Of a stretch of 50,177 nucleotides of DNA, positions 8,559-18,409 are shown piece after piece. Below the pieces are notes generated by a model. It searched no databases. It was given only the letters and a program-made list of their open reading frames with translations, and had not been told where the DNA came from. A program made the position numbers and the translations under genes. Each line of letters begins with the position of its first letter. Positions within the stretch are counted from its first letter, which is position 1. Where the stretch lies: the NCBI RefSeq assembly GCF_014643915.1, contig NZ_BMKE01000023.1, positions 1 to 50,177 of the forward strand, read 5' to 3'. Origin of the DNA: Oceanisphaera marina. Lineage in GTDB: Bacteria; Pseudomonadota; Gammaproteobacteria; Enterobacterales; Aeromonadaceae.

Positions 8559-9184
8559 TGAAACTGTATGATTATGCCCGCTCGAGTGCCGCGTATCGGG
8601 TGCGTATTGCCCTTAATTTGAAACAGCTGGCCTATAGGGTGATTCCCATCTCCTTGCTGGATGGCATGCAACAAAGCGCAGAATATCGGGCCCTGAATTC
8701 GACCGGCCTGGTGCCCAGCCTGGATATTGACGAACAAGGGAACGGCGAAGGTATTATTGGTCAGTCGCTGGCCATTATCGAGTATCTGGACGAACGCTAT
8801 CCCGAACCGCCCCTGCTGCCTGATACTCCTTTCGCTCGTGCTCGCACTCGGGCATTGGCGCTGCAAATAGCCTGCGATATTCACCCACTCAATAACCTGA
8901 GAGTACTCAAGTATTTAACCGGCGAGCTGGGGGTGAGTGAAGAGCAAAAAACGATCTGGTATCATCACTGGCTAACACAGGGGCTGACCCCGTTGGAGCA
9001 ACAGCTAAGCACTGGCGACACCCCGTTTTGCTGTGGCAACACACCGGGCCTGGCAGATATTTGTTTGATCCCGCAACTGTACAACGCCCACAGATTCACG
9101 CTGGATATGACGCCCTACCCCAGACTGATTGCCATCGAGAAAACCTGTAACCAACTTGACGCCTTTCGAATAGCCATGCCTTAA
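8558..9184 (+). CDS. maiA: Maleylacetoacetate isomerase (zeta-class GST)
   Basis: This glutathione-dependent cis-trans isomerase of about 208 residues converts maleylacetoacetate to fumarylacetoacetate, completing the route between hmgA and fahA. It has the zeta-class glutathione S-transferase N-terminus (MKLYDYARSSAAYRVRIALN), whose RSSAAYR motif supplies the catalytic Ser and Arg. Next come the cis-Pro segment GLVPSL and the interdomain segment IGQSLAIIEYLDE, which binds the glutathione gamma-glutamyl group. Two overlapping ATGs exist (8555 and 8558). The AGGAGG site is one base from the first and four from the second, so I prefer 8558, also the usual MKLY start. The gene overlaps the end of fahA. 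Confidence 0.92.
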   Translation: MKLYDYARSSAAYRVRIALNLKQLAYRVIPISLLDGMQQSAEYRALNSTGLVPSLDIDEQGNGEGIIGQSLAIIEYLDERYPEPPLLPDTPFARARTRALALQIACDIHPLNNLRVLKYLTGELGVSEEQKTIWYHHWLTQGLTPLEQQLSTGDTPFCCGNTPGLADICLIPQLYNAHRFTLDMTPYPRLIAIEKTCNQLDAFRIAMP

Positions 9185-9327
9185 TATTCAGCAGCGCCTG
9201 CAGCTACTGCCAAAACCATCTATGCAGGCACGGGGTTGGCTGTGCAATCGCCTTGCGGCAACACAAAAACGATCGACGCGTCATCACGGTCGATTAGATA
9301 AAAAATATGGCGATTGAATGGGCAGCG

Positions 9328-9540
9328 TTAGTTTTTGAGGAAGCGACCTTGAGCGAGTTCGCGTTCGCGTTGGCATTCGGCTAGATAAATGGCAGCAACA
9401 ATGGCGGTGTCAGTGTGGTAGTCATCAATTACCTTGGAAACCATCAGCTCCAGTGTTTTGTCATTTTTGGCCATGCGAAATTTACGCAACCAATACAACT
9501 TGTCGGTTAATTCACCTTCAAGAGGTTGTTTGTCGATCAT
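9328..9540 (-). CDS. Small protein of unknown function
   Basis: This ORF of 70 residues (76 if a TTG at 9558 is used) is rich in Lys, Glu and Leu and probably helical. It contains MAKNDKTLELMVSKVIDDY and ends LAQGRFLKN. I do not recognise the family. It has no membrane segment, signal peptide or cysteine. It lies just beyond the trpS terminator on the same strand, so it would need its own promoter, and no strong ribosome site is visible. It could be a small nucleic-acid-binding or regulatory protein, but nothing in the sequence shows this. Codon use resembles that of its neighbours. Confidence 0.5.
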   Translation of the reverse strand: MIDKQPLEGELTDKLYWLRKFRMAKNDKTLELMVSKVIDDYHTDTAIVAAIYLAECQRERELAQGRFLKN

Positions 9541-9568
9541 CAAAAGATAGAAATCCAAATAGGTAATT

Positions 9569-9593
9569 TAAAAAAGGAGCCGCTCGGCCCCTT
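9569..9593 (-). terminator. Terminator after trpS
   Basis: On the minus strand GGGGCC-GAGC-GGCTCC forms a 6-bp stem (one G-T pair) followed by TTTTTT, beginning a few bases after the trpS stop. Confidence 0.8.
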
Positions 9594-9598
9594 AAGTA

Positions 9599-10630
9599 TT
9601 AACGACTTCTTGGCACAAAGCCAATGACATCATATACATTTTTAAGTGTCTGCGCAGCTTTCTCCCGGGCCTTGTCGGCGCCCAGCGTCAGAATTCTTCC
9701 CAGCTCGGCTTCATCGGCTCGCAACTCGTGAAAACGGGCCTGGATAGGCTCGAGCATGGTGAGCACCGCATCCGCCGTTTCGGTTTTAAGATGTCCGTAC
9801 ATTTTGCCTTCAAAATGCTGCTCCAGCTCTTTGATGCTGCGGCCACTGGCACCAGACATCAGGGTAAGCAGATTGGATACACCCGGTTTGTTTTCAACAT
9901 CAAAGCGCACGACCGGTGGATCTTCAGAATCGGTCATGGCACGCTTGAGCTTCTTGCCAATCACTTTAGGATCTTCCAGCAGGCCGATAAAGTTATTCAC
10001 GTTATCGTCCGACTTGGACATTTTCTTGGTCGGCTCTTGCAGACTCATGATGCGCGCGCCGTCGGCCGGTATAAAGGGCTCGGGCACGGTAAACACCTCG
10101 CCGTACAGCTGGTTAAAGCGATACGCCACGTCTCGAGATAATTCCAGATGCTGTTTTTGATCGTTGCCCACAGGTACCTGGCTGGTTTGATACAGCAAAA
10201 TATCGGCGGCCATCAATGCCGGGTAGGTAAAGAGACCGGCGTTGATGTTTTCGGCATAGCGGCTGGACTTGTCTTTGAACTGGGTCATGCGTGACAGTTC
10301 GCCAAACTGGGTATAACAGTTCAAAATCCAGGCCAGTTCGGCATGCTCTGGCACGTGAGACTGAATGAAAATAGTGCTGTCGGCCGGATTCAGGCCAATG
10401 GCCATATACAAGGCCGCGGCGTCTAGGCAGGCGGCACGCAACGCCTTGGGATCCTGGCGCACGGTAATGGCGTGCATGTCGACGATACAATACAGGCAGT
10501 CGTAATCCTGCTGCATTTTAACCCATTGGCGCAGCGCGCCCATGTAGTTGCCGATAGTCAGCTGCCCGGAAGGCTGGGCGCCGCTGAATACAATTGGTTT
10601 GGCCGATGCGTTGGCCTGTTGTTCAACCAT
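9599..10630 (-). CDS. trpS: Tryptophanyl-tRNA synthetase
   Basis: This 343-residue class Ic aminoacyl-tRNA synthetase charges tRNA-Trp. The HIGH-type motif appears as [12 protein letters not shown] near residue 17, and the KMSKS loop as KKMSKSDDN near residue 204. The C-terminal helical domain is complete. I place the start at 10630 ([15 protein letters not shown]), with AAGGA eight bases upstream; in-frame ATGs further upstream lie inside gph and lack family similarity. It overlaps the end of gph by eight bases and closes the dam-rpe-gph-trpS run found in E. coli. Confidence 0.95.
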   Translation of the reverse strand: MVEQQANASAKPIVFSGAQPSGQLTIGNYMGALRQWVKMQQDYDCLYCIVDMHAITVRQDPKALRAACLDAAALYMAIGLNPADSTIFIQSHVPEHAELAWILNCYTQFGELSRMTQFKDKSSRYAENINAGLFTYPALMAADILLYQTSQVPVGNDQKQHLELSRDVAYRFNQLYGEVFTVPEPFIPADGARIMSLQEPTKKMSKSDDNVNNFIGLLEDPKVIGKKLKRAMTDSEDPPVVRFDVENKPGVSNLLTLMSGASGRSIKELEQHFEGKMYGHLKTETADAVLTMLEPIQARFHELRADEAELGRILTLGADKAREKAAQTLKNVYDVIGFVPRSR

Positions 10631-11333
10631 TAAGGTGTTCCTTGTGTTCATTTGGTAGCAGTAGCTCAAGCAGGCTGCTTATATCACTCATTACCCAGTC
10701 TGGCTGGCTGTCGGCAATATCTTTACCATAGTTATAGCCATAGGTCAGGCCGACTGCGGCCATGCCGGCAGCCTTGGCGGATAGCACGTCATTTTCGGAA
10801 TCGCCCACCATAATGCTGTGCTCGGGGCTAATATTGAGCGTTTCGCACACATGCAATAATGGAGCCGGGTGAGGTTTTTTCTCTGCCAGACTATCGCCAC
10901 CCAATACCTGGGAAAAATACTCCTCCAGACCGGTTGCCGCCAAAATAGCCGGTACAAAACGAGACGGCTTGTTGGTCACCAGGGCCAGCGTCTTGCCTGC
11001 CTGGTGCAACCGGCGAAGCGTGTCCGAGACTCCCGGGTAGAGCAGAATTTCATGACTGGCGACGTCTTCGTAGGCGGCGTCGAACAGCAGGCGCGCGGCC
11101 TCTTGCTCGGCCGCAACGGGAGCTTGCCCCAGGGCATGGGTCAAGGCTCTTTGCACCAGCATGTCGGCACCGTTACCCACCCAGTGGCGCACCGATTGTT
11201 CTTCTACCGATGAATGGCCCGACTCAATCAGCATCTGGTTAACGGCCTGCCATAGTTGGGGCATACTGTCGATAAGGGTGCCGTCCAGATCAAACTGAAC
11301 CAGTTCAATCTGACTCAGGTCGCCGTTATACAT
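10623..11333 (-). CDS. gph: Phosphoglycolate phosphatase
   Basis: This 236-residue HAD-family phosphatase removes phosphate from 2-phosphoglycolate, a product of repair of oxidised DNA ends. HAD motif I is [12 protein letters not shown] near the N-terminus, with both catalytic Asp residues. Motif II is the Thr in LALVTNKPS, and motifs III/IV lie around the conserved Lys in EKKPHP and VGDSENDV. The helical cap between motifs I and II is of normal size. It overlaps rpe at its start and trpS at its end, so the three are probably co-translated as in E. coli. Confidence 0.94.
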   Translation of the reverse strand: MYNGDLSQIELVQFDLDGTLIDSMPQLWQAVNQMLIESGHSSVEEQSVRHWVGNGADMLVQRALTHALGQAPVAAEQEAARLLFDAAYEDVASHEILLYPGVSDTLRRLHQAGKTLALVTNKPSRFVPAILAATGLEEYFSQVLGGDSLAEKKPHPAPLLHVCETLNISPEHSIMVGDSENDVLSAKAAGMAAVGLTYGYNYGKDIADSQPDWVMSDISSLLELLLPNEHKEHLNG

Positions 11334-12000
11334 TGGCGTTGGCCAACTCGCTGCGCATTTGGTCGATCACCGCTTTGTAATCGGGCTGATTGAAGATGGC
11401 GGAGCCTGCCACAAACATATCGGCACCGGCTTCGGCAATGGCGCGAATATTGTCGACCTTGACGCCTCCATCAATTTCCAGACGGATATGACGGCCGCTG
11501 TTGTCTATACGGCGGCGGGCTTCACGCAACTTGTCGAGCGTACCATCAATGAAAGACTGACCACCAAAGCCCGGATTCACCGACATCAACAAGATGACAT
11601 CAACCTTGTCCATCACATAATCGAGATAGCTCAGCGGCGTGGCGGGGTTGAATACCAGACCGGCCTGACAGCCTTGCTCTTTGATCAGGCTAAGGGTGCG
11701 ATCCACATGGTCGGAGGCTTCCGGATGAAAGGTGATAATGGAAGCACCGGCGTCGGCAAACTGCGGTACCAGGCTGTCTACCGGTTTCACCATCAGGTGA
11801 ACATCTATGGGCGCCTGAATGCCGTAGTCGCGCAGGGCCTTGCATACCATGGGGCCTATGGTCAGGTTGGGGACATAATGGTTATCCATTACGTCAAAGT
11901 GCACTACGTCGGCTCCCGCCTGTAGCACTCTGTCTACTTCTTCGCCCAGTCGGGCAAAGTCGGCAGACAAAATAGAGGGGGCAATCAGGTAGTCGGTCAT
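11326..12000 (-). CDS. rpe: Ribulose-phosphate 3-epimerase
   Basis: This 224-residue TIM-barrel enzyme interconverts ribulose 5-phosphate and xylulose 5-phosphate in the pentose phosphate pathway. Typical segments are [16 protein letters not shown] at the start, [14 protein letters not shown] with metal-binding His and Asp, DVHLMVKP, the [12 protein letters not shown] phosphate loop region, and [12 protein letters not shown] near the end. The length matches E. coli Rpe (225). The start follows AAGGGAACCCCC. It precedes gph with an eight-base overlap. Confidence 0.95.
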   Translation of the reverse strand: MTDYLIAPSILSADFARLGEEVDRVLQAGADVVHFDVMDNHYVPNLTIGPMVCKALRDYGIQAPIDVHLMVKPVDSLVPQFADAGASIITFHPEASDHVDRTLSLIKEQGCQAGLVFNPATPLSYLDYVMDKVDVILLMSVNPGFGGQSFIDGTLDKLREARRRIDNSGRHIRLEIDGGVKVDNIRAIAEAGADMFVAGSAIFNQPDYKAVIDQMRSELANANV

Positions 12001-12173
12001 GGGGGTTCCCTTAAGCGCAAAAAACCGTTCAATTCTACCTCAGCCCACGACGATTCTCTATAACGCAGTCACTTGGCATTGATAGTATTCATTGACTTAG
12101 CGCTTAACGCTGATCGCTTTGTTTCCCATTGTGCTTTACTTGGTTGAATTGAACTGGGCAATCTGGGGGCAAT

Positions 12174-12350
12174 ATGAACTGGAAACACAGGCTACAGGCG
12201 GTGGCGGCGGCCTTGTTCGGTGTACAGTCGCAAAAGAACCGGCAGTTACAGTTCAGCGGCAGCCCCTGGCCCTACTTGCTGATCGGCGTGGTGGCCATCG
12301 TATTGTTTGTGCTTATTTTACTGCAAGTGGTGCGACTGGCGCTGATGTAA
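12174..12350 (+). CDS. DUF2970-like small membrane protein
   Basis: This 58-residue protein is MNWKHRLQAVAAALFGVQSQ, then KNRQLQFSGSPWPYLLIGVV, then one hydrophobic segment ending VVRLALM. The pattern FGVQSQKN, then SPWP, then a single C-terminal membrane helix is what I recall for the DUF2970 family of gammaproteobacterial small inner-membrane proteins, whose role is unknown. A GGGGGC ribosome site precedes the ATG. It runs opposite to rpe and dam, and its last 38 bases overlap the 3' end of dam tail to tail. Confidence 0.72.
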   Translation: MNWKHRLQAVAAALFGVQSQKNRQLQFSGSPWPYLLIGVVAIVLFVLILLQVVRLALM

Positions 12351-13194
12351 CCGGGCAAGGTTCATGAAGGCTGGCTTCGGTAAAGAGGGCCAGCAGCTCA
12401 TCGACTTTCTTGCGATTGTGGGCATTGCGGCTAATGGTGCGCTTCACGGATACCACTTCCAGATCAGCACCGCGATACAGTTCGCGGGTGAGCGGAATAT
12501 CATGATTGCTGACCAGCACCGGCACACCAGTGGCGGCGGTTTCGCGGGCCAGACGGGCGAGAATGGCCTGGTCGTCCAGGGTAAACCCGTTGGCGGCATA
12601 GGTGGTAAAGCTGGCGGTGGTCGACAGGGGCGCATAAGGCGGATCGCAGTAGAAAACCTGATCGGGCCTGGCCTGGGCAAAAACCTGATCGTAACCCTGA
12701 CAGACAAAGGTGGCTTTTTGCGCTTTTTCGGCAAAAAACCACAGCTCGCGCTCAGGAAAATACGGTTTTTTATAGGCACCAAAGGGAACGTTGAAACCAC
12801 CACTTTTGTTATAACGACACAGACCGTTATAGCCATGCCGGTTCAGATACAAAAACAGCAGGGCGCGCCGAAAGCGATCTCGCTCCTGATTAAACGCCAC
12901 TCTGTGGTCGTAGTAGGCGGCTTTATCGTTATTGGCTGGAGTAAAAAAGCCAGCGGCCTCACGAATAAAGCGATCAGGCTTGGTTTTAAGTATCTGATAA
13001 AGATGGATCAGATCGGCATTAATGTCGGCAAGCAGGTAAGACTCGAAATTGGAATTCAAGAATACCGATCCCGCGCCCATAAAAGGTTCGACCAACTCAC
13101 GACCTTCGGGCAAACGCTGATTAATACTCTCTACCAGGCCGTATTTACCACCGGCCCATTTTAAAAATGCTCGAGTTTTAGTCATTGTGGTCAT
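12313..13194 (-). CDS. dam: DNA adenine methylase (GATC)
   Basis: This N6-adenine methyltransferase of about 293 residues acts at GATC sites and serves mismatch-repair strand choice, replication timing and gene regulation. Motif I is FLKWAGGKYGLV at the N-terminus with the following LVEPFMGAGSVFL, which binds S-adenosylmethionine. The catalytic DPPY is in VFYCDPPYAPLSTT. The order (DPPY near residue 185) is that of the alpha/Dam group. I chose the ATG at 13194 (MTTMTKTRAF); one three codons further in is equally possible, and neither has a strong ribosome site. It is slightly longer than E. coli Dam (278) because of a C-terminal tail that overlaps the convergent DUF2970-like gene. It lies directly downstream of damX. 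Confidence 0.93.
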   Translation of the reverse strand: MTTMTKTRAFLKWAGGKYGLVESINQRLPEGRELVEPFMGAGSVFLNSNFESYLLADINADLIHLYQILKTKPDRFIREAAGFFTPANNDKAAYYDHRVAFNQERDRFRRALLFLYLNRHGYNGLCRYNKSGGFNVPFGAYKKPYFPERELWFFAEKAQKATFVCQGYDQVFAQARPDQVFYCDPPYAPLSTTASFTTYAANGFTLDDQAILARLARETAATGVPVLVSNHDIPLTRELYRGADLEVVSVKRTISRNAHNRKKVDELLALFTEASLHEPCPVTSAPVAPLAVK

Positions 13195-13246
13195 TAAAGC
13201 CGAACCGATAAAGGGCGCGCATTGTAACCGTAAGCCGGTGTCATGG

Positions 13247-14638
13247 CTATGGTTTGGCTTCTTTTTGCACCTGAGAAAACGGCTTGGGCCAAGGCTTGGC
13301 GGCTTGCAAGTCCGACGCCAGCCCACTGATGGCACTGCGTGCCTGGCCTGCCGACAAGTAATCACCCTGCACCAGTACAAACCAGGGCTGCCCATTAATA
13401 CTGCGCGGGTAAACCCAGGCTGGACTCAAATTATGCTCGGCGATCAGCGACTCCAGTACCGCCTTGTTGCGGCCGGCCATCAGCTGCAAGGTGTAACGCT
13501 GTGATGACTTTTGCATCAGACTGTCTAGCGTTCCCCCGCTCGCCTTGGCCGTGGTTGCCGGCTGAGCAGCAGCCGGTTTGGACGGCTCTACTTTGGCGGC
13601 AGGTGCTTGCGGCTGTGCTTGCTGGGATTGCAACTCGCGTTGCATCAGCTGAGTGACAACGTCATCTTCTATCACCACCCGCTCTTTATCACTGTCATCC
13701 GGCGTCTGGGTGTCGCTTGCGGTAATGACTGGCGTGTCGGGCAAGGTTTCCGACGGCCATGCCTGCACTACAGTATCAGTATCGCCCACGTCAGCCAAAA
13801 CATCAGAGTTTACCCCTGACGTTGTTGCCTCCTGGGGTACCGGTGGCGGTAGCATGGTCAGCTCCTGATTAAGCGGCTGGGTCAACTCGGCATCTGATTC
13901 GTCGGGACCACCGACCAGACTGACGATGACAATGAGTAACAGCAACAGGATTAGCACAGTGACCAGTATTTTTACTGACTTTTGTTCTAACAGCTGGCGA
14001 TAACCTTGTGTATTCATCTGTGGCTCCATTGTGTCGATCACCTCACCAGGATATTGAATCTTCTGGCTGGCATCCAAAGAGGGCTGAAATTTAAGCGCTT
14101 GCCATAAGTCCTGCTTGTCTGCCTGGGTTAACGGCGGCACTTCCACTTCCAGCAGCGCGGCCAGCATAACATCATCCAGTTGCTGGCGGACCTCCTCTGC
14201 CCATTCAGCGCTACCCAACAGCAGCATAAAAGGACGAATGGCAGCAGGCAAGGCGCTATACAACTGCACCAGCTCCTGCAGCAAAATATCGGTTAACCAG
14301 GCGCTATTGTCCACCACCAGCAAGCGTTTATGTAAACTGCCAGGCAGCAATCGAGCCATGGACTCGGCGAGGGAATCTTCGGCATCAAAAATGGCATTGG
14401 GAAACCAGTGACTCAACAAGGCATCCCGAAAGTCGGTATGGCTGTCGAGCGCCTTGGCATCGAGCACGACAGGCAGCATCAGTGTCGATTGCTCAACCAG
14501 TTGGTTGGCCAAATGAGATTTGCCAGCACCTTGCGGGCCGGTAAGAAGAATAAAATCGGTATCAAGGCGGGAAAGGTGCAGCAGCCGCGCCAGCAGCTGC
14601 TGCTGAGAAGAAAAAGGCAGGTTTACCGCTTGGGTCAC
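13247..14638 (-). CDS. damX: DamX-like SPOR-domain division protein
   Basis: This 463-residue single-pass membrane protein has an N-terminal cytoplasmic AAA-type domain with an intact P-loop ([14 protein letters not shown], about residues 31-44). A membrane helix ([20 protein letters not shown]) lies near 225-245. A Pro/Gln/Ala-rich periplasmic linker follows, then a C-terminal SPOR domain ([17 protein letters not shown], then [20 protein letters not shown]), which binds denuded septal peptidoglycan. The ATPase-TM-SPOR order is that of DamX from Vibrio and Aeromonas. Its start overlaps the aroB stop (ATGA), the same operon position as in E. coli. Confidence 0.9.
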   Translation of the reverse strand: MTQAVNLPFSSQQQLLARLLHLSRLDTDFILLTGPQGAGKSHLANQLVEQSTLMLPVVLDAKALDSHTDFRDALLSHWFPNAIFDAEDSLAESMARLLPGSLHKRLLVVDNSAWLTDILLQELVQLYSALPAAIRPFMLLLGSAEWAEEVRQQLDDVMLAALLEVEVPPLTQADKQDLWQALKFQPSLDASQKIQYPGEVIDTMEPQMNTQGYRQLLEQKSVKILVTVLILLLLLIVIVSLVGGPDESDAELTQPLNQELTMLPPPVPQEATTSGVNSDVLADVGDTDTVVQAWPSETLPDTPVITASDTQTPDDSDKERVVIEDDVVTQLMQRELQSQQAQPQAPAAKVEPSKPAAAQPATTAKASGGTLDSLMQKSSQRYTLQLMAGRNKAVLESLIAEHNLSPAWVYPRSINGQPWFVLVQGDYLSAGQARSAISGLASDLQAAKPWPKPFSQVQKEAKP

Positions 14639-15714
14639 GGGGTGGATTCCGACACCACCTGAGCCAGCTGTTGTTCGGTCACATTACTGACGACCTGAGC
14701 GCGGCCAATCCCCATGGGCAAGACCAGACGCAACTGACCCGCCAATACTTTTTTATCGCGCATCATGTGCGGCAAGTATTGACTCAACGCCATGGAACCC
14801 GGACCCTGCACCGGCAAATGCGCCTTGACCAGCAAGCTTTCGACGCGAGAAACATCGGCATCCGACATCTCGCCACGCAACCTGGCCATGTAGCAGGCTT
14901 GCACTGTGCCCACGGCAACGGCTTCACCGTGCAACCAGTTGCCGTAACCCATTTCAGCTTCTATGGCATGGCCAAAGGTGTGACCCAGATTAAGCAAGGC
15001 GCGCACGCCGTGTTCTCGCTCATCACTGGCCACCATGTCGGCTTTAATTTCGCAGCAACGACGAATGGCATAGCTCAGGGCGTCGGTGTCCAACTGTTGC
15101 AAGCGCGACAGGTTCTGTTCCAGCCAGCTGAAAAAGTCCGCGTCCCAGATGATGCCGTATTTAATGACTTCAGCCAGGCCGGCAGCAAACTCACGTTCGG
15201 GCAGGGTTTGCAAACACAGGGTGTCTATCAGCACCAGTTGTGGCTGATAAAACGCCCCTATCATGTTTTTACCCAGGGGATGGTTCACCGCGGTTTTACC
15301 GCCCACCGATGAGTCAACCTGCGCCAGCAAGGTGGTCGGCACCTGAATAAAAGGTACGCCACGCTGATAACAGGCCGCTGCAAAGCCGGTAAGATCACCA
15401 ATAACGCCGCCACCCAAGGCAATGAGGGTGGTGTCGCGGCCATGATTACCCGCCAGCAAAGTACCCATGACCTGATTAAAGGTATCCAGGTTTTTAAACT
15501 GCTCGCCATCGGGTAGCACCAAAGACTCAACCTGCAGCGGCGCCAGAGCAGCCAGCAGCGTATTGAGATACAAAGGAGCGACCACCTCGTTGGTGACCAC
15601 CAGAACCTTGCTGCCTTTCACCGCGTCACGTAGCAGTTCACCCTGCATCAGCAGTTGTTCGGCAATAATAATGGGGTAGCTGCGCTCACCCAGACTCACG
15701 GTTAACCTTTCCAT
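14635..15714 (-). CDS. aroB: 3-Dehydroquinate synthase
   Basis: This 359-residue NAD- and Zn-dependent enzyme turns DAHP into 3-dehydroquinate, step two of the shikimate pathway. Visible family blocks are [19 protein letters not shown] (nucleotide binding), [28 protein letters not shown] with the Zn-ligand Glu and catalytic Lys, and [13 protein letters not shown] with Zn-ligand His. The length matches E. coli AroB (362). The start at 15714 follows ACAGGAGATCC. It lies 14 bases after aroK. Confidence 0.96.
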   Translation of the reverse strand: MERLTVSLGERSYPIIIAEQLLMQGELLRDAVKGSKVLVVTNEVVAPLYLNTLLAALAPLQVESLVLPDGEQFKNLDTFNQVMGTLLAGNHGRDTTLIALGGGVIGDLTGFAAACYQRGVPFIQVPTTLLAQVDSSVGGKTAVNHPLGKNMIGAFYQPQLVLIDTLCLQTLPEREFAAGLAEVIKYGIIWDADFFSWLEQNLSRLQQLDTDALSYAIRRCCEIKADMVASDEREHGVRALLNLGHTFGHAIEAEMGYGNWLHGEAVAVGTVQACYMARLRGEMSDADVSRVESLLVKAHLPVQGPGSMALSQYLPHMMRDKKVLAGQLRLVLPMGIGRAQVVSNVTEQQLAQVVSESTP

Positions 15715-15728
15715 GGATCTCCTGTCCG

Positions 15729-16247
15729 TTACAGGCCGATCAACTCGGCTATTTGATTAGCCACCAGCTTGGCGCCTTGCTCGTCGGTACGTACTACATA
15801 GTCGGCAATTTCCTGGTACAGCGCGTTACGCTCGGCTGCCAACCGTTGCAGCACATCTTCGGGTGCCTCTTCGGTTTGCAGCAGCGGGCGACGCTTGTCT
15901 TTCTGTACCCGGGCCAGTTGCTTCTCTACTGGCGTTTCCAAATACACGACGATACCGCGAGCAGACAGGCGGTTGCGGCTTTCTTTGCTCTTGATGGAAC
16001 CACCGCCGGTAGCCAACACTATGCCCTGCAATTCGCTCAGGTCGTTGATTACCTTTTCTTCGCGTTGGCGGAAGCCTTCTTCGCCTTCGACATCAAATAC
16101 CCAGCTGATATCGGCACCGGTACGGCGCTCGATCTCATGATCGGAGTCATAAAACTCCATATGCAGTTGCTGCGCTAGGTATTTACCAATGGTGCTCTTG
16201 CCCGCACCCATAGGCCCTACAAGGAAGATATTGCGTTTCTCAGCCAT
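15729..16247 (-). CDS. aroK: Shikimate kinase I
   Basis: This 172-residue P-loop kinase phosphorylates shikimate at the 3-hydroxyl using ATP. It starts [19 protein letters not shown], almost identical to E. coli AroK, with the Walker A at about 12-19. It then has [20 protein letters not shown] (shikimate binding) and LATGGGS, a shikimate-contact motif. I used the ATG at 16247 because it gives the family start; an upstream in-frame ATG at 16271 adds eight unrelated residues. In most relatives pilQ ends just before aroK; here only a scrap of it is left. Confidence 0.95.
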   Translation of the reverse strand: MAEKRNIFLVGPMGAGKSTIGKYLAQQLHMEFYDSDHEIERRTGADISWVFDVEGEEGFRQREEKVINDLSELQGIVLATGGGSIKSKESRNRLSARGIVVYLETPVEKQLARVQKDKRRPLLQTEEAPEDVLQRLAAERNALYQEIADYVVRTDEQGAKLVANQIAELIGL

Positions 16248-16505
16248 GTTACACGAAATTCTCACAAACAAATGCGCCCCACGAACACCGCAGGGTCGAC
16301 GATGAACCTAACCTTAACTTTCTGAAATTGGACACCGGATTATCGCAACTGAGCAGGTCGCTGGCAAGGACAACCCCCGCAAAGGGGTCAAAGAAGCCTT
16401 GAGCGAGACTTTATCCGCTAGTTTGCTTCGCGTCCGCCTTCCCGTTTTCGGTCTGTTTGATGTCGACTTGGCCACCGTGATGACGGCACCAAGGATATTG
16501 GAAAT

Positions 16506-16640
16506 TAAAATACTGTGGTGCACAATACGGGGGGCGGCGCAGATAATCAACTCGCGCTTGCTATTGTTGTTCCGCCGCAGGCCAAATCCTCCCCCGTAAC
16601 GGAAAAACCTGCCGACGTAAAAAACGGACCTTTCCCCGGT
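16506..16640 (-). pseudogene. pilQ: Remnant of pilQ (type IV pilus secretin), C-terminal end only
   Basis: Between aroK and pilP, where pilQ (about 2 kb) normally sits, there are only about 400 bases. On the minus strand they encode VGRFF, a short odd insert, then RRNNNSKRELIICAAPRIV. This resembles the end of PilQ secretins (V-G-x-L-F-R-R-N-N-x-x-S-K-x-E-L-x-I-F-x-T-P-R-I-V). No secretin domain, AMIN domain or signal peptide is left. A 129-residue ORF covers it, but its flanks look like non-coding drift. The remaining 250 bases up to aroK show nothing except room for an aroK promoter. Confidence 0.6.
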
Positions 16641-16653
16641 TTTTATGACGGTT

Positions 16654-17223
16654 CTAGTACAGTTGCAGCGCGGCAGTATGGGTTTGTTCGCATCCCCGTT
16701 CATGCATCCACTGCTTTGTCAGCGTGACCTGTTGCGCAGTAATGGCACTCACGTTCAGTTTTTTTATTTTCTGCTCCAGTTCCAGTTCAAATTGCTGCCC
16801 AACCGTGACCAGCAGCGCCTCGCCGCCCGCAACCTGGAGTAGTGCCGACGCTTTGCCTGCGTGATGATGGCCCCCGATAAAGGTCGCACGCAACGATAAT
16901 GCCGGCAACACAGCCCCCCAGAGCCGCGTGGATATATCCTGATCACAATCCGCTGCCAGCGACGATGGAGCCCGGGATATATCTGGCGAGACCAGAACGC
17001 CGTTTTCAACGGGGATGAACGGACTGCGCTGCAGACTGGCTTGATACGGCAACGGTCGATAGGGAACCCGCGGCGCTAACGACTCGGGCGCAGTGCCAGG
17101 CCTGGCCGTGACCTCGGCGATATAGTCTTCAATCGGCTCGCGCTTGTCACAAGCCATCATCAGATTCAACGCTATCAGTAGCGGCCCAAAACGAACAAGG
17201 AACAGCAAACGGCGTAAGCTCAT
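16654..17223 (-). CDS. pilP: PilP/HofP-like pilus assembly lipoprotein, divergent
   Basis: This 189-residue protein is in the pilP position. The N-terminus looks like a lipoprotein signal (LLIALNLMMAC at about 15-25), followed by KREPIEDYIAEV, as in PilP (D-L-x-x-Y-I-x-x-V). It keeps the RSPF motif (about residue 66) of the linker that contacts PilN/PilO, and a C-terminal beta-rich part with LLQVAGGEALLVTVGQQF like the PilP HR domain. The C-terminal half is much less like typical PilP than I expect, with extra His and Cys residues. PilP normally couples the inner-membrane PilNO complex to the PilQ secretin, so loss of pilQ may have relaxed selection. Its start overlaps the pilO stop. Confidence 0.7.
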   Translation of the reverse strand: MSLRRLLFLVRFGPLLIALNLMMACDKREPIEDYIAEVTARPGTAPESLAPRVPYRPLPYQASLQRSPFIPVENGVLVSPDISRAPSSLAADCDQDISTRLWGAVLPALSLRATFIGGHHHAGKASALLQVAGGEALLVTVGQQFELELEQKIKKLNVSAITAQQVTLTKQWMHERGCEQTHTAALQLY

Positions 17224-17822
17224 GGCTCTGTGAATACCTCCTCTGTCTGATAGACGTAGGTTTTGGCTAACAACTCCATATTCAGCCCCTGTGATGTTGC
17301 CAAAGTATCGGGAAGAGCAAGCTCGACACTATCAATAATCACAATATCCGGCAGCGCCGAGAGCTGAGCGATAAAGTGGCCAAGTTGATGATAGGTTCCC
17401 TGCGCCTGGATACGCATCGGCAACTCGGTGGCAAAGGCTAACGGCTGCTCCGTCTGCCATTGAAAACCTGCCAGCTTCAATTGGTTACGCTCTGCCAATG
17501 CGCTGATGTCATTAAGTATTCGTGCCGTCTCTCGTTTGCTGGGCAAGTGCGTTAACAGTGTTTGCAGCTGCTGATGCAATTGCTCAGTCTGGTAATGATA
17601 GGCAGGGAGGTTGGCCGCCATTCGAGCTTTTTGCATGAGGGTACGTTTTAGTTCCCCCTCTTGCTGCTGGCTTTGCTGCCACCGAGACCAGTCATCGACC
17701 AGAAACACATATCCCCCGGCCAGACACAAGATTCCCGACACCAAAACAAACAGTATGCTTTTGGCCGCAGCAGGCCATTGCTCGACCTGTTCGAATTCCA
17801 GTTCATGAAAAGACCAGCTCAT
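17220..17822 (-). CDS. pilO: Type IV pilus inner-membrane assembly protein PilO
   Basis: This 200-residue bitopic protein has a short cytoplasmic N-terminus (MSWSFHELEFEQVEQWP), one membrane helix (ILFVLVSGILCLAGGYVFLV, about 23-42), a coiled-coil segment rich in Gln, Leu and Lys (about 45-100) and a C-terminal ferredoxin-like fold. The last part includes QAQGTYHQLGHFIAQLSALPDIVII, the conserved PilO block. It pairs with PilN to form the alignment complex of type IV pili or related competence machinery. It overlaps pilN upstream and pilP downstream by four bases each. Confidence 0.88.
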   Translation of the reverse strand: MSWSFHELEFEQVEQWPAAAKSILFVLVSGILCLAGGYVFLVDDWSRWQQSQQQEGELKRTLMQKARMAANLPAYHYQTEQLHQQLQTLLTHLPSKRETARILNDISALAERNQLKLAGFQWQTEQPLAFATELPMRIQAQGTYHQLGHFIAQLSALPDIVIIDSVELALPDTLATSQGLNMELLAKTYVYQTEEVFTEP

Positions 17823-18409
17823 GGCTTCCCCTCTTCCCGTTGTAACCGAGCAGGCGTTAGCAGCCCTGCCCTCTCGCGCAAGGTTAATTGCAATGAAAAC
17901 TGGCTTGTCGGCGGCAAGCTCGGATCAGTGACCGCCATTGCCTGCAGTTGCGGTTGCATCAGCCAGCCACTGTGCTCTATTTGTTGCACCATGAGCGCCA
18001 GTGATTCGTAGGCCGTCGCCTGCCCCTTGATATTCAGGTTTTGCTCTGCCAGATGAAGATGATGTAAATACACATCGGAGGGGACCCAGGCAGGTAGCTG
18101 ATTGAATAACTTCACGATCAGGGGCCGTCTGTGCTGAACCTCTTCAATCAAGTTTATCCTGGCCTGCAGGTGACTCCGTTGTCGGCGAACACGTTCGATG
18201 CTGAGCAAGGTTTGGTCTAGCTGGGCGCTGGCCTGCTTTAACTGCAGGTTACGTTGTTGCTGGGTGTGATATTGCAGCTTGATAAAGCCATGTATGCCTG
18301 TGATGACCAACAGGGTGAGGCCGCAAATCAGGCCCACTTGACGAATAAACCGCTTCTTTTGTGTGGCCTGGAGGTGTTCGCGCCAAGGCAGCAGGTTTAT
18401 ATTGGACAT
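17819..18409 (-). CDS. pilN: Type IV pilus assembly protein PilN
   Basis: This 196-residue membrane protein starts MSNINLLPWREHLQATQKKR. The INLLPWRE motif is the PilM-binding segment of PilN. A membrane helix (VGLICGLTLLVITGIHGFI) covers about 26-44, followed by a coiled coil and a periplasmic domain with VYLHHLHLAEQNLNIKGQA, the PilN core pattern. It overlaps pilM by 13 bases and pilO by four, a tightly coupled set. Confidence 0.92.
   Translation of the reverse strand: MSNINLLPWREHLQATQKKRFIRQVGLICGLTLLVITGIHGFIKLQYHTQQQRNLQLKQASAQLDQTLLSIERVRRQRSHLQARINLIEEVQHRRPLIVKLFNQLPAWVPSDVYLHHLHLAEQNLNIKGQATAYESLALMVQQIEHSGWLMQPQLQAMAVTDPSLPPTSQFSLQLTLRERAGLLTPARLQREEGKP

Noticed and set aside
9328-9540. 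Hha-type regulator or toxin/antitoxin assignment for the small ORF
   Set aside because: The size fits, but I see no Hha motif and no partner gene; left as unknown.
12364-13164. A 266-codon open frame antisense to dam
   Set aside because: The minus strand encodes clear Dam motifs; the plus frame is composition-driven.
16314-16703. A 129-residue ORF between aroK and pilP as a new gene
   Set aside because: Only its middle resembles something (the PilQ end); its flanks look random and it overlaps pilP, so I call a pseudogene remnant.
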